Assembly (NCBI GenBank): GCA_033439265.1
Contig: JAVTVX010000012.1
Location: 6,437,001-6,501,000, forward strand
DNA: 64,000 nucleotides
Direction of reading: 5' to 3'
Source of the DNA: Dillenia suffruticosa
Taxonomy: Eukaryota; Streptophyta; Magnoliopsida; Dilleniales; Dilleniaceae
Shown: piece by piece, positions 37,472 to 50,992 of the stretch
How the letters are laid out: every line of letters begins with the position of its first letter
Position numbering within the stretch: the first letter of the stretch is position 1
The notes under the pieces: model-generated
What the model was told of the DNA's origin: nothing
Database searches by the model: none
Seen by the model: the letters and a program-made list of their open reading frames with translations, nothing else
Made by a program: the position numbers and the translations under genes

Positions 37472-37507
37472 ACACACGCGCGCGCGCGCGCACACACACA
37501 CACACAA
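37472..37507. repeat. Alternating purine-pyrimidine CA/CG/CA tract
   Basis: About 36 bases of strictly alternating purine and pyrimidine, with a (CG) core of about eight units flanked by CA repeats. Such tracts are prone to the Z-DNA form. Confidence 0.85.
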
Positions 37508-38024
37508 AGGAATTTGCTAAGAAGTTGTGAATGCACTTTGAGCGCTGGTGTGGAGAATTGACCAATTTTAATGGCATCTTTTCAACTCAAGTTGGCTTTT
37601 GGGTAGATTCGATGAGATATGATCACTGGGGAATTTTGTCTGGAAAAGGGTTGTTAAGTGCGAGTGCAGGGGTGTTACTTTTTACTAGCAGTACACACTT
37701 TCAACACGGTTCGAACTTTTAACCCCACCCACGTAGGCCCTTTCACGACAACCAAGATCATCTCCTCCATATTCCTCATTTGCGGCACACTCCTCCCACT
37801 TGTAACACACACACACGTACACACAGACACGCAAATATGCGTATGTATATATATAATATTAATATACAATCGACTTTCTTAGTAAATAAAGGTTATACCA
37901 TTTTCGAATCCGAAATTTAGTAATAAAAAAAAATTTATATCGAAAGATTTTCTTTTAAATTAAATATGATAATATTCGGATAAGATTAATCAAAATATCA
38001 TTTTAAATATCAATTAATTTATAT

Positions 38025-38056
<32 letters not shown>

Positions 38057-39000
38057 CAATCTTAATTTTTGACTTTTTAAGGAATTACGTATGATTCCAA
38101 TTGAATCCTAAAACTTTTTATTTTATCCTATAGAGTTTTAAATGTATTGATTTGATTACAATTTTGATTCCAAAATAGAGAAGTACTAATGGACCGCATA
38201 AACAACATGGCATCGTATGTAATGGCCATATCAATATTTTTTTTACCCAAAAAAATTGAAACATGGATCAATAATTTCAATGAGATATTTAATGTTAATC
38301 TAAACTAATAATTCTGATCGAATTCTTTCATATTTTATTGAACATATTTTGTGATGTGACTATTCTATAAATTTTAGTAAATATTTGCTTAACTTATTTA
38401 ATAGTAAAGTCTATAATTCCTTAATAATTTTGTAATCAGATTTATTACACGACTAAAATTGTAATCAAATTCAAATCCTTCAAACCAAATCAGAAATAAA
38501 AATTTTCAGATTAAATCAGAAAGCCTAAGAGTCTGCATGCAATTAATATTCTTTGTTGGATATGGACGTGTGGACTATGGTAACAATTTATATGAATTTT
38601 CTAAAAGCGTAAGCTAGTTAATGGAGGGTATTTGTGCTTTAGGATTCACGAAAGGTCAAGAACCCCATTTCGACCTCTCTACTCTCACCCCATGAAATGA
38701 AAGGACAACAAATGTGTGGGTATATATGTAAAATGACCCTCTTGCATTGATAGATATATGCTATACAAAGAACGGTTGACCTTGAGACTGCCATTTTCCA
38801 TTGCAGAACTTCAACAAAACAACAAACAACTTGTTACCCAAGAAAATGACATAAATAATAATAATGACCGTTGTATGAATATTTGGCGGTCGTAAGTATT
38901 TATACAAATTATTTATAAAAAAACCTCAGATTCAGATTGTAAATGAGCTGCTAAATAGTTGGCTGTGGAAGACAGATTTCATTGCATTAACTTTGTAAGA

Positions 39001-39656
39001 GGGAAAGAATAATGAGGGAACAAAAACGAAGTGTGGGAGTGAAGACACTGTTGCTAATGCCAGCCAAAGTGCATTTGCTAATTTTTTTAACCGTTTGGCT
39101 CTTGCTTTCACACTATAGTGAGATCAAGCTTCTAGTCTCTTCCCCCTTTTATTTATATACATTTCCAACATTTTTTCTACGTAGATACGTGATTTTAATA
39201 GTTTAAAAAAAAAAAGAAAAAGAAAAGAACAAGAGGAGAGAACAAAAGCAAGAGGAGGGAGTGCTTTTCTTAAGTCACAACAAAACCTAAAAAGGGTCCA
39301 CCAATGTTCCGTACATTGGCCCGGACAAGAGCTGTACCCCGTGCTCCCTTCTTTCCACGTTCGTATCCAATCCTGCACCCCACCGTCTCTCTCCCTCTCT
39401 CCCTCTCTCCCTCTCTCTCTCTCTCTCTCTTCTCTACCAATCCATAAATTCTGATACCCTCCCCCTTTCCTTTCCCACAAATTCAGCTCCAAACTAGTTC
39501 TCTCTCTCTCTCTCTCTCTCTCACTTCCTCTCTCCGTCTCTGTCTCTCTCTTACTAAACATTTCTTTCTCACTGAAACAAAATTTCTAGGTCCGCCCCCA
39601 CATGAGTGAGGGAAGAAGCACAAGCACAAGCAGATCAAGAAGAGCGTTTAAGCAAA
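39001..39656 (+). promoter_or_regulatory. Putative promoter and CT-rich leader of the small membrane-protein gene
   Basis: A TATA-like TTTATATAC lies at about 39151-39159. Between 39380 and 39560 the plus strand is dominated by CT tracts, the pyrimidine-patch composition common in plant core promoters and leaders. The start of transcription could be near 39185 or within or just after the CT tracts. Confidence 0.35.
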
Positions 39657-40144
39657 ATGGAGAGTCCGGATTATTCACCAGCACACGGGGATGCATCAAG
39701 GCCGTCCTTAGGGTTCCCTCTTGGCACGGCACTTCTATTGATCATCATATTCAGCTTAAGTGGCATATTCTCTTGCTGCTACCACTGGGACAAACTCCGA
39801 TCCCTTCGTCGCTCTTATTCCGACGACAGAGATCCCGACTCCAATGATTCCCCGGTCAAGGCCAAACCCCTCAACCTGGTAACTATTTTTTTTTTCAATA
39901 AAAAAGAAAGAAATTTCAAAATTGGAATAGTAGATTATTGACTCTGTTCTTGGGGGTGTTGGTAAAATAAATGCAGAATTCGGAGCAAAAGGAGTCACAA
40001 AGTGCGCCGGTGCTGATGCCAGGGGATGAGATGCCAAAGTTCATAGCAGTGCCGTGTCCGACGGAGCCGCCGCGATTGGAGAAGATTGTGGTGGAGATTC
40101 CCAATCCACCTAAGCCCCCGCGTTTTCCAGTCCCTTTGTACTAG
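39657..40144 (+). CDS. Small single-span membrane protein with proline-rich tail, two exons
   Basis: Exons 39657-39878 and 39977-40144, with a 98-bp GT-AG intron in phase 0, give 129 residues plus stop. The ATG at 39657 is chosen because the protein then starts MESPDYSP; the in-frame extension upstream has only a GTG and is leader-like. Residues 1-18 are a short hydrophilic, Pro-containing head. Residues about 19-41 form one hydrophobic span ending in a CC pair and then a basic KLRSLRRS patch, which suggests the C-terminal part faces the cytosol. The acidic, Ser-rich linker is followed by a C-terminal half rich in proline (PCPTEPPR, NPPKPPRFP). It resembles the small plant proteins annotated as hydroxyproline-rich glycoprotein family, from memory and without a search. 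No enzymatic motif is present and the function is unknown. The intron, frame continuity and composition make it a credible gene. Confidence 0.75.
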
Positions 40145-41202
40145 CAATATTCCACCCACCTCCTCTGTACATATCATATATTATTCATCATCAGAAAAGA
40201 CAAAAAGAAATTAAAATTGAATTTAAAGTTAATATATTTTCACCAATTCTTAAGAAAATTGGATTTATACCCGTTGGTTTACACTCCCTCCAAAAGGGAT
40301 TCCTACATAATCGCTACTTCTTCATTTGTTATATCTTTATATGTTTGTATCACTGTGTGTGTCTGTATATGAGCAAATCCTTATTTACTTTCCAGTACAG
40401 AAGATTTGGCTTAACCTTTCTGAACATTTCTTAGATTTTTTTTTTTGGTTAATTGAAATCACATCAATCAAAATAGATATGAATAGGATTCATTTGTCCA
40501 AACCATAAACCATTTACTTTTTATGAGTAGATCATTGATATGATAAAACAAATTTCTTATTTTTTTGGGGGGGGGGGACAGAATCGAGATTTTCCAAGTC
40601 CTTCCCTCTGTTCCATCCAAAGCCAAACTCTTGAATATATATATATATGGTGAATATATTATTTATTTTATTTACTAAAAAAGAAAAAAAAATAAATTAT
40701 TTGCTTAAAACAAGTTTCATGTTTTGCCTTGTCCCAAGTAAATACCGGTTCTTCATCACAATTATTATAGTAATATTCTTTATTTTCTACTTGGCATTGT
40801 TATGGAATATGCTTTTTTTTAAATTTATTTTTTAAAGCCGGAAGGAAGAAGAAGGGGCTTGGGTCCATGTAGTGGGGCAACACCCGGTGGCTCAAGTTGG
40901 GCGGCATGTTAGTAATCCCTTCAAAATGAAGTAATATTTTGCACTATTTTTTTTTTTTTATTTTAAAAATTATTAGTACTAACCCACTTTTTATAAGAAA
41001 AAAATAGTCAAATTGGAGAGTAATACTGAGAAATAGCATTTCCTGCCTGTACGACTATGGTGGGGATGTTCTGGAAAGTATTATTAGAAAAAGGGACGGT
41101 AAAAATTGAGTGGAATAGTCAAATTTAATCATGGTGACTTTGGTCGCAAGGAATAATAAAAGAATATCTACAATCAATAAAAGGGGAGCATATGGTATAA
41201 AA

Positions 41203-41241
<39 letters not shown>

Positions 41242-42623
41242 CTTTCCTGATTTTGATATTTTATTGTAAGTGTTGCTTTAAAATAGAAAGAACAATGCCC
41301 TATACTAACCTTTTGCGTATTACCGGGTGACTGAACCCCTGGAAGGCAAACAATCGCACCATGTTTTTGAATTTGAAAGTCACACTTCCTTTTTTCTATT
41401 AAAAGAAAAAGCAAAATTTAGAGGCCCACATTAATTCAGGGCAAAGGAAAGGGGATCAGCTTCCGGATAACTTTTATGGTAAAACTTAATCTCTCTTTTA
41501 TTATACAGACAACAAATTGCGTTAAATCTTTTGATCAAATTTCAGATTTAAAATTTTATAATAATAAAAAAACTATATTAAAAAAATTCTTTTTAATTTG
41601 AATCCAACAACATTCGAATCAGATTAATAGAATTATATTTCTAAATATTGATTGATTATAAAAAAAAATAATATCAAAATTACACTAAACCCAGATTTGG
41701 TCCCCAAAGGGACAGTTTAATGGTACAAAACTTCTTCCTTAACTTGGTGATTTTATGTTCAAATTATTATACAACAAAAAAAGAAACAAAAAAACTAAAC
41801 CCACATTTGTTCTATTGGATTTAAGTTTATTTTGTCGGACTCACTTGTTCAGTTAGCAGTATTATCTCACATTTAATATCTCAATGAAGTTAATCATCAT
41901 GGAGGAAAAATTAAATCCTATATGGACTAATTTAATATTCGAACATGAAATATATACATGAGAACTTAATTCTAAATCAACTAACCTAATATTTTGAGCG
42001 ATATATAATATAAGACCCGTTAATCTTAACGGTTAATTTTTTTAAAATAGGAGTTAGATTCTTTCTTAATAATATATAATTTTAAATTATAAAGTCTTTA
42101 ACCAATTAATAATTTTAATCTTTTATTAAAATTAGATAAAATATATATATATATACTATATTTCGTTCATACGATACAAATATTGTTTTCACCCCAAGTC
42201 CTGCAGTGGTTGGGAGATTATTAAATTAATAATTACTTTTCTTAATTGATTTATCCGATAAAAATTATTAAACTTATATAAAAATCTTGAGATTAAACGT
42301 TACAAGTATTAGGGTTAAGGTTTTATGATTACCTTGGGGACACTATCATCCTTCATTATGTGGATTAATCAACATTGGACAAAAAAAAAAATCATATTTG
42401 AACAAATTCCTTATGGACACACCATAAAAATTTAATTAAAAATTAATTAAAATTATAGATGAGGACACACCAAAAAAATTTAATTTATTAAGTCCAAAAC
42501 TTATTTAACTTATATAATATTATTTTTATCTTAAAGGGACGATAAAGCTGATTAATTACTTGTGGACTTTGGTTGTTCTTAATGGAGAATATCCGCACCT
42601 CAAATTATAGAAAATTAGGGTTT

Positions 42624-42665
<42 letters not shown>

Positions 42666-42954
42666 TTTTTTAATAATGGGAAGAAATAAAATACAGTTAG
42701 TAGTCAATGAGTTTACAGGGTAAAATCTAATTACTCACGTCAAGTTGTTCAAACTATATGCACACAATGAGAAAATTTATATTGTGCCCTGCGCCCGGTC
42801 ATACTTGCGAGGATTGGCCGGTCAGTTCCTATGGGCATGCATGAGTCGTCGCTTTCTAGCGAGGTCTTCCGTGCTCTATTACGTGATATTTACGGTTTAG
42901 CTTATTTTAGCAGTTATTATCCTGCATCTAAAAAAAAAAGAAAAGACGACTTCT
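40145..42954. other. Intergenic DNA
   Basis: The first part must include the 3' UTR of the 39.7-kb gene. Otherwise it is AT-rich, with a T-run to G-run junction near 40560-40577, (AT)n tracts at about 41205-41235 and 42629-42662, and a SINE-like segment near 41480-41690. No other gene supported. Confidence 0.5.
42629..42662. repeat. (AT)n microsatellite
   Basis: About 17 AT units. Confidence 0.95.
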
Positions 42955-43019
42955 GTGTGGGAAGATCTAATATCTTTCGTATCGTCAAATTATAGAATCC
43001 AATCACAGAATTTTTTTTT

Positions 43020-43054
43020 GGGGGGTTTGAGGGGGGTGGGGGGTGGGGAAGGGG
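43020..43054 (+). other. Strong G-quadruplex motif
   Basis: Five G runs of 6, 6, 6, 4 and 4 lie within 35 bases, with spacers of 5, 1, 1 and 2 bases, directly after a run of nine T. It satisfies the usual four-tract G-quadruplex pattern. Confidence 0.75.
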
Positions 43055-45699
43055 TTTGTCATGATTTAAGGAAAAGGCTAATTTATGGGGTATCCATGTG
43101 CCTCAGAATCCTGTTTTGGAAAACAAGCATAGGATTATCCTGTTCCCACCCATGTCCAAAATTGTGTGCTGAGAGAATCATGGTGGTCCATTGAAAGTGA
43201 AACTCAAAAGAAGATAAGAAAATTAGGTAATTGAAAAAAAAAAAATTCAGATTTCAAAGATCACAAAAGTAGGAAACCCCTTTTTGTAGTCATACAATGA
43301 AAGTTGGTCCCATGATGTCCAATGAAGGCTGATTTTCATGTTCTCCACTCACCCCATTCTTTGCCTCTTTGTCCTAATTTCACTGTGTACAAATTATATA
43401 ATGATTACTTACATTTTATGATGATATGTTACCACCCACTCAACTCAATAGACTCAACCAAAACCAGAAGGAAAAGAATGTTGTACTCTTTCCATGATGA
43501 TGAATGATTGATATCACTCTTTGGGATAGTACAATCACTCTCTTTCTCTCTCTCTCCCTCATTAGGGCTATTTGATTTGATATGGTCATATCTTTCTTGC
43601 ACAGGCGGGGTTCTTGTGCATCAAAGCTACTACCCGAGCTGTCTCTATGTAACCCTTGATGATCGTCCCATGGGGAATTTGTTGTCGCCTAACCCTAGGT
43701 GTGGATAATCCCACAAACTGCAAATATTAGATTATTACTAAGGGTCACTATTTTTTTAAAAATGAAAAAAAATAAAATAATCAATAACTATATAAATTAT
43801 GTATAAGAATTTTTTTTCCAGATTCTTAACTTGTATACGTTAAGTTAAAAATTTAAAAATAAAACCTCTCAACCAATTTCAAAAGCGAAAACTTTATCAA
43901 AATTGAAAATTGGCAATTTAATGAGAGTAATTTTTCTAGGAATAAATTTTATTATTAAATTATTACTCTCCGATAATACATGTTCATATTTATAATTATA
44001 ATTTATAAACTATTTATCATACGATATAAACAATAATAAAATACAATTATTATAATGGTCCTATGTTATGAAATTTGTCATTTGATTAGCAATGATATTG
44101 ATCTGGGGAGAGAGAGAGAGAGAGAGAGAGAGAACTTTTTCTCAACATTCAATCTATATTTTAAGATTTTTTTTTTTTTTTTGACTAACAGTTGAACATC
44201 CCATCAACTCAACGTCATATTTAATTAAATCAGAAAATATTGTTTAAAGTCGGTTTGCGTATTACATACCTCAAACCATATTATATATACATTTTTATTT
44301 TATTCTTTTAGAATTTATATGTTAATGTTCATTTGATCAGAGTAATCTCCCATATTATAGTTGTCAAATTGTTCATACTTGATTTGAGACTTACACTTGA
44401 AACCTGAATATCTTGTTATTTGTGTGAAAAATCTTAATTTAATTTTTATTTTATTTTTTTAAAATATTCTTAATTGAAGTAAAATATTTTAGTAACAATT
44501 TTGTTTTACAACTAAAATTAAATTTTTAATGAGAAAATAAAATTAATATTATATCAATAATTGTTTATATTATAAAATTAATTAATTTTAAATGTTTAAT
44601 CTCAGGTTTCTTAAAATGCTTATAATTAATTTGAATAATAGCAAACTATTGCAAAACGAGGGCAAACAGAAAAAAAAAAAAAAAAATTGTGAAAGGCCAG
44701 GAGTAATCTGGGGATGATAAGCAGCCACTTAATGGGCCAAAATCAAATAGACACAAAACCCATCGACGACAACAGGCCAAGCTGGCGTTCATCTAGTGGC
44801 CCTACCTCAACACAGGACGATGATTTTTTTTTTTTTTTTTTTTATCATGACTTAGTCTTCATTTAGTATTTGAGGTTTTATTTTGATTAATATGAATCGA
44901 TCTGTTATCAAACCCACTTTTAACGGAATTTCTCAATGTGATTTTTTCTGTTTCAATATGATTTTTTCTGTTTCAATATCAAATCGAATTTGAACATATT
45001 TAAAGGATCTCAGTATCCTTCCCGGTGACTCAACTAAACGTCGGTGCACGGGACGATGATGGAACATATAAATCTCTCTCTCTCTCTCTCTCTCTTGCTC
45101 CTTGGAAGTCAATTTTATTTTTATTGCGAAGCAAAGACAATGTCCATTTCAATGTGAATAATGGTACATAAACTCAACAATTAAATAATAGATTACATTA
45201 TATATGATATTTATATTAACAAAAAATTAAAACTTTAAAAATTTAATAATTTTAAATTAATCAAAATATTTTTAAATAATTATGTTAAGATTTACTATTA
45301 GTTACATTTGGTATATTTTATTTCTGATTCATTTGATAATTTTTGTCATTATTCTTTCGATGTTTATAACCTTTTATTATAAATGAGAACATTACCTTGA
45401 GAAAAGGGTATTAAAACTCGAATTCAAAAACTTGGAGAAAAAATTTTTATATTATTATACCCCAAAATCTTTAGTAATGTCTCTAACTTTTTCCATGCTT
45501 ACGGTTCTAAACACCACCTAAACCCCACATGGAATTCTAGAAAGGATAAATTACCGCGTGAGATAAACTAATGTGATCCTCACTTATAATTAAACACAAT
45601 TAACTCATGATAAAGATAAAATTATAAAATATATTATCATTATTGAAGAAAAATAGGAAAGAGACCGCATCTTTCCTTCCTTTATCAATATCTTGTTCG

Positions 45700-45850
45700 G
45701 TGGTAAATCACTAAATTCTTTTAATCGAGTTCAAATCTTAAGATTAAAAAAATTGACTTCATGAGAGTCAATCCCTAAATTGGATTCTATAAATATTTGA
45801 ATCAGATTAGTCAGATAAATCAGATATAGGTGGTTAAATTTTTTTTTTAA
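45700..45850 (+). mobile_element. Degenerate SINE
   Basis: Head TGTTCGGTGGTAAATCAC (A-box-like), B-box-like cgagttcaaatctt, and a 3' domain gaatcagattagtcagataaat. Confidence 0.5.
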
Positions 45851-46367
45851 AAAAAGATAATTCCTTCTAAAAATAAAAATCTACCGGAGAATCATGGGAA
45901 ATTTTTGGAATATTTCGATTATTTTGATGTATGTGTATGGATTAGTTCGCAAGTTAAGGGTCCTGTTCTTTCGAGGCAAAAATAACAAAATGTGCAAAAT
46001 TATTGAAACTTTTTAAGGTATATGTTATTACTAATGGCGAACCCCTTTGTGGATTAATCTCCACCCGATGCTTGAGATGGAAGTTCATGGCCCCATTTTA
46101 TTGATAATATTTTTTGTGTTAAAAAATTTTAAAACGGATCAAAGTCGTAATAATTAGGTTAAAAAAAGCAAGATAATACTGAAACGTGAAAATCCCTTTG
46201 AAAGAACACTTTTTGATGGAGTGGGGTGCTTGAGCATATAAGCAGTCAATCAAGTTCACGACAGTATTTTTTATAATCTGTTAGTGGAAATCCTCGAAAA
46301 AAGTTAGGTCTATGAATCATAAAATAAAAAAAAAAAAAAGCAATGTGTACATACTTACTCATCATTG

Positions 46368-46368
<1 letters not shown>

Positions 46369-46407
<39 letters not shown>
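46369..46407. repeat. (CT)n microsatellite
   Basis: About 19 CT units. Confidence 0.95.
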
Positions 46408-46411
<4 letters not shown>

Positions 46412-48739
46412 GTTTATTTATGGATGGAGACTAACTAGCACCGATTATATATTCATATAGTCATAGTGGATCAGTTTAAGAAAAATTAAACATTAATATA
46501 TGAACATACCCTTTTAATTAAAATCCTTAAAAACCCACATAAATGGATCAATCCTATATTGTTTTTCAAAGCTAGGTTGTGTGGATATCTTAGTTTGTTT
46601 TTTTTTTTTTTGTAGGGGCGCGCCCGGGGGGGGGGGGGGGGGGGTTTCCTGTTTGAGTCCCGCTAAGATTTTAATGGGGAGTTTTTGCTGTTGGGGCTAC
46701 CAAAAGTTGATGGAATTAGGTAACAGATAAGTGTCACTATTTCGTCAGATAGACATATTGAGGTCACCTTGTTGATATCTAACTTGTACGAATTGGATGC
46801 CTGTTGGAAGGATTGATTCTAGTGCAGTACCCTTTTGCATTTTTGTTGTCCAAAAATCCCTTTTCTTCTTAAAAAAAAAAAAAATTCCTGTATTGCATGC
46901 TTCTTCATTATTCTCTCTCTCTCTCTCTCTCTCACCAAAATGTAGGAGGAAAAATATAGAAGTATAATTCCCCCGCATAGATATGTTGAAGTTTGGTGAC
47001 GTTTTTGTTTAAATACTATAACTTTTGATGCCTGGCAAAAACAATACTCACTTTTGATGTATTTTTTTATTTTTAATATTTTGGAGGTACTAAGAAAAGA
47101 GAAATATGATAATCTTGGAGTTAATTAATAGTGTAAGCTATCAACTCTCTTCCTTCCTACCCCCCCCAAAAAAAAGCAACCAACAATTTATTATTCAATA
47201 CCCTAAACAAAAATAAATTAGATGACAAGATCTCATCATCCATCCTGGCATAATGATTAAAGTTGGGAAGATTAAAGATTCAGGATATTTTTCTTTTTAA
47301 TTTTTTTTATTGGGGGATAATAAAAATGATTCTAAAGGATAGATCTTAGGTCACAAATGTTATGATGAAAACAGCCCCACTTCTTTTCTGAACTATGGAT
47401 CATATTCGTACGCTCAGAGATTATGTGGTTTATGCTTTACATTTAACAGCAATGGAAGATTAAATCGTGTTTGTATGTTTGTATAGATTTTTATTTTTAT
47501 TATTATTTTTGGGTTATAAGGAAGGCTCATGGGTCAAGCAGAGACAGAACAGAAATAAAGAGAATTTCGAAAGAAGAAAATTATTAAAAATTACCCGTGG
47601 TGATAAAAAAAAAGGGAGTATAACTATCTTATTCTTTAAAATCCCTATCACAAATAATAATTCTTCCACATTTTAAAGGGTATTATAAAAAAAAAAAAAA
47701 ATCAATGCAGACATTCTATCACCATTGATGAGCATCTAACCAAACTTGTTTAATTTCTATAATTTCCACCTGTTCTTTTTTAAATAGTTATAGATACTAA
47801 AACGCGTTCAAGCACCCAGAAGAGAAATCTCCTTTGTATTTGAAATATACGAAGAGCAATAACTATAATACGATCACTTGGTTAAGTTTTATTTAGATAC
47901 CCAATCAAAATATATTTAGACAAAAAAATTTTCATCTCCTATATTTTGTTTTTTTTTTTTGTTTTTTGTTTTTTTCTCTCAAATGATGCATATGTTTCTT
48001 TTTCCTTTGAATGAATTTACCCTTTTTTGGGTGTTACACCAACTATAATATTCGAAATCATATCCTGATTAATCTAATTCGAGCACTTGTTTAGTTCATT
48101 TTAGGGTGCAGTTTTTTAATGTAGTTTTTTTCATCTTCGATATATATTTTTGTTTACTTAAAAGAATAAATGTAAAATATTACTTTGGTCAGAGTAACAA
48201 GAGATGGATTTTACCAAATCTATAAAGTTGGGATGTGATACTTATCCAGAGATTGCCATTCAAATGTGACATAATGATCCACAATGTAACCTTAATGTCT
48301 CTAATCAATCACCATCATGCTCTTTTACTTTCTAATGAGCAGGCACAATTTATAATTCATCTAATTTTTCAGAAAGTTCTAATGTTTGGGACAACCAATC
48401 TCCAATGATTTTGATTGAATGGAACATGAAAAAACCATAACCAGCTCGCTTAACAAAACAACCACTTGCTTGCATGATCAAATACCAAAAAAATAAACAC
48501 TAAGAGATCAAACAAAGTTAAGTTTCATTAGAAATTTAAGTTTTGAAAAAAAAAAAATATATATATATATATATTAAGAAAGTCAATCTTTAAATTAGAC
48601 TCTAAATTAATTAGATTTTTAAATATCCGTAATCAAATACAAAAAAAAAAAAAAAAAAATTACTTGCATGATTGTGCAAGCATGTGGTGGGCTTTTTTAA
48701 TTCATTTTTTTTTCATTACTTTCTCTTAGCTGTGTTGTG

Positions 48740-48832
48740 TATAATTATTTAAATAGATAGTATTATAAGACTCTACAGTATTCGAGTCGGATTAATCGGA
48801 TAAATCTCGGATACGGTGATGAAAAAAAAAAT
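48740..48832 (+). mobile_element. SINE 3'-domain fragment
   Basis: Contains the clearest copy of the shared 3' domain: attcgagtcggattaatcgg, then ataaatctcggatac and a run of about ten A. The tRNA-like head is missing or unrecognisable. Confidence 0.55.
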
Positions 48833-50117
48833 AGTGGGTGACTTTCTGCATTTTTAAGGAATACGAATGAATTTATGTTTCTGATTGGTGTCTATTGACT
48901 ACCATTTGCATAAATATTACATGGATAATAAAAAATTCTATAATTTTAGTGCAAGTAATAAAAACCCAACATAAATAATCAAAGGATCACGTAAATTAAG
49001 CTCTATCTTTGTACCTTTCCATACGCAACGAGGGGAAAGTGGATAAATCATTTCATTCGAAGTTTATTCTTGCAACCAAGGCACCATCATGCCCCTCTTA
49101 AAATTTTAAAAATATTTTTATTATTTATAAAAGATATATAAAAAATTTAAAGGTAAAATAAAAAAATAAGTTATTTGATATTCAAAATTTTTAAATTTTT
49201 TTTATTATAAATAAGGTATATAAATTCATTTAATAAATAAAAATAAAAAGAGTAAATATATATGGTATAAATATCAAGCATTGATTTCGGATTTTATTAT
49301 GGTCTAACACGTTTGCTCACCATTAACCATCTGTATATTCCCATTGCGTGTCAATAAAGAACCCTCCCAGAATTTATAATAAATATAGAATTTAATATAA
49401 AATATCTAATTATTTTTAATTAAGTGCTCATAACTTTAATATTATTAACAACATTCATATGAAGACAATAATTAAATATTTAAAACTTAAAAATTGGAGG
49501 GTTTTACCCGAGAGGGAACCCTTCCAGAAATTCTCATTGACTTGAGACAGAGCCCGAGTCAAAGAGGGGGTTTGGAAATAGTTTTCAACCAGCAATTGAC
49601 GCGCCTCGGTTTATACCTCACTAGCTGCGTCATTGCCCCAAGCGCAAAGACAGTTACCCTTACCACGCATTTGCTTTTTTACGTGCTGCTTTTACTTCGC
49701 AATGCCCTGCTTACATTCGATGTGGGATAAGTAGCGGCTCAAGTACTTTTGCACTTTCTTTTTTCTTTCTTCTTTAAATTGTTGTGAAAACAACTCGACT
49801 TGAGTAATTTTCAATTAAATTTCAATGAGCTGTGAAAAACATTTTATCAATAAAAATTAAGGGAAAGACCACTTTGGGTTCTTCGACGTTATTTTGTAAT
49901 TTAAGAAATAAAGTGCCTCTTCGAATAAATAATATATTTTATCTAGATTAAAATTTTCTCTATTTTTGTTTTAATTTATTTTTATTTAATTCTATTTTTA
50001 ATATTTTTAATTAAAATAAAAATATAAAATTTTATAAGTTATAAATTAAAAAAAAATTATAATACAATAATGTCAATAATTTTCTGCATTAATAAATTTA
50101 TTTAATATTAATTAAAT

Positions 50118-50121
<4 letters not shown>

Positions 50122-50162
<41 letters not shown>
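50122..50162. repeat. (CT)n microsatellite
   Basis: About 20 CT units. Confidence 0.95.
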
Positions 50163-50163
<1 letters not shown>

Positions 50164-50992
50164 ACAGAAACTAGAATAAAGCAAGTTTTTAAACTTAATA
50201 ATAGATATAATTATCAAAACTATGACATATAATTGTTTCGAGGTAACCGCTTATTTATTAAGATAATATTTAATATTGATATAAAATTTGTGTTATATTT
50301 CTTTATAAAGAGATTTTATAATTTTTTTAAATAGTCATTTCTAAATTATCGAATGAACGAACGATATATTTTGGCAATTGTGTTTTTTGTTAAATTTTTA
50401 GAGCATAAATTTGACTTCTATTAACTCCAATTAATTTAATGATTGTATGACGATTAGAATTCAATGGAATTCAACTCATTTCAATTTATCATTATTTTAT
50501 TTTATATTTATTAATTTTCAATTAAAATGATGTTTTTAATAAAATTTATAAAGTTATGCGAATAAAAATCAAATTTTCTTAAAAAAAATTTAAATTTACG
50601 ATTATATTGATAAACTTTTATATTTAAAAACCACATTTAATCTCAGATAAAATAATCTCAACTTTCTCATATCGATTTGAATGTTTGTACCATTTTAAGG
50701 TTTTCATTATTGTTTAATCGAAGAACCAATTGAAAAAAATCTTAGGGGATATCACATTTTGTGTTAAACATGGTTTAGGTAAACTAATAAAGTTTTTTAA
50801 CTTAATTTTATTGACTAAATCATTTTTGTATCATGATTTTATTGATTAAATACAATTAAAATTATTAGGCCAATAAACCATGTGAAATGAATATTTTCTT
50901 TTTATTTAAGGACTTTGATGATATTTTCTCTTGGCCCAAAGACTGAATCTAACAATGACCGGACTTGATAATTCCTCGGTACCTGCTCTCTA

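Larger units (their letters stand above)
32046..39000. other. Intergenic DNA with SINE relics and microsatellites
   Basis: No supported gene. SINE-like 3' domains lie near 32410-32590 (minus), 34735-34920 (minus), 36780-36950 (plus) and 37885-38030 (plus). A degenerate 16-base tandem is at 33238-33292. (AT)n tracts occur near 32960, 37328 and 38026, and a compound CA/CG tract at 37472-37507. Confidence 0.45.
43055..50960. other. Intergenic DNA with microsatellites and SINE relics
   Basis: No supported gene. (GA)n at about 44107-44133, (CT)n at 46369-46407 and 50122-50162, and a 19-base G run at 46626-46644. SINE-like pieces lie near 45700-45840 (plus), 48030-48150 (minus) and 48740-48830 (plus). 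A GC-richer patch at 49494-49740 carries a 78-codon frame with no recognised domain. Confidence 0.45.

Noticed and set aside
39602-39847. Alternative frame starting at the ATG at 39602
   Set aside because: It is a different frame from the spliced membrane-protein gene, gives a basic low-complexity product and lacks the exon-intron continuity seen from 39657.
43550-43720. Possible microRNA precursor
   Set aside because: Only short, bulged pairing between catcaa and ttgatg words was found. No known plant miRNA sequence was recognised and the stem is too weak.
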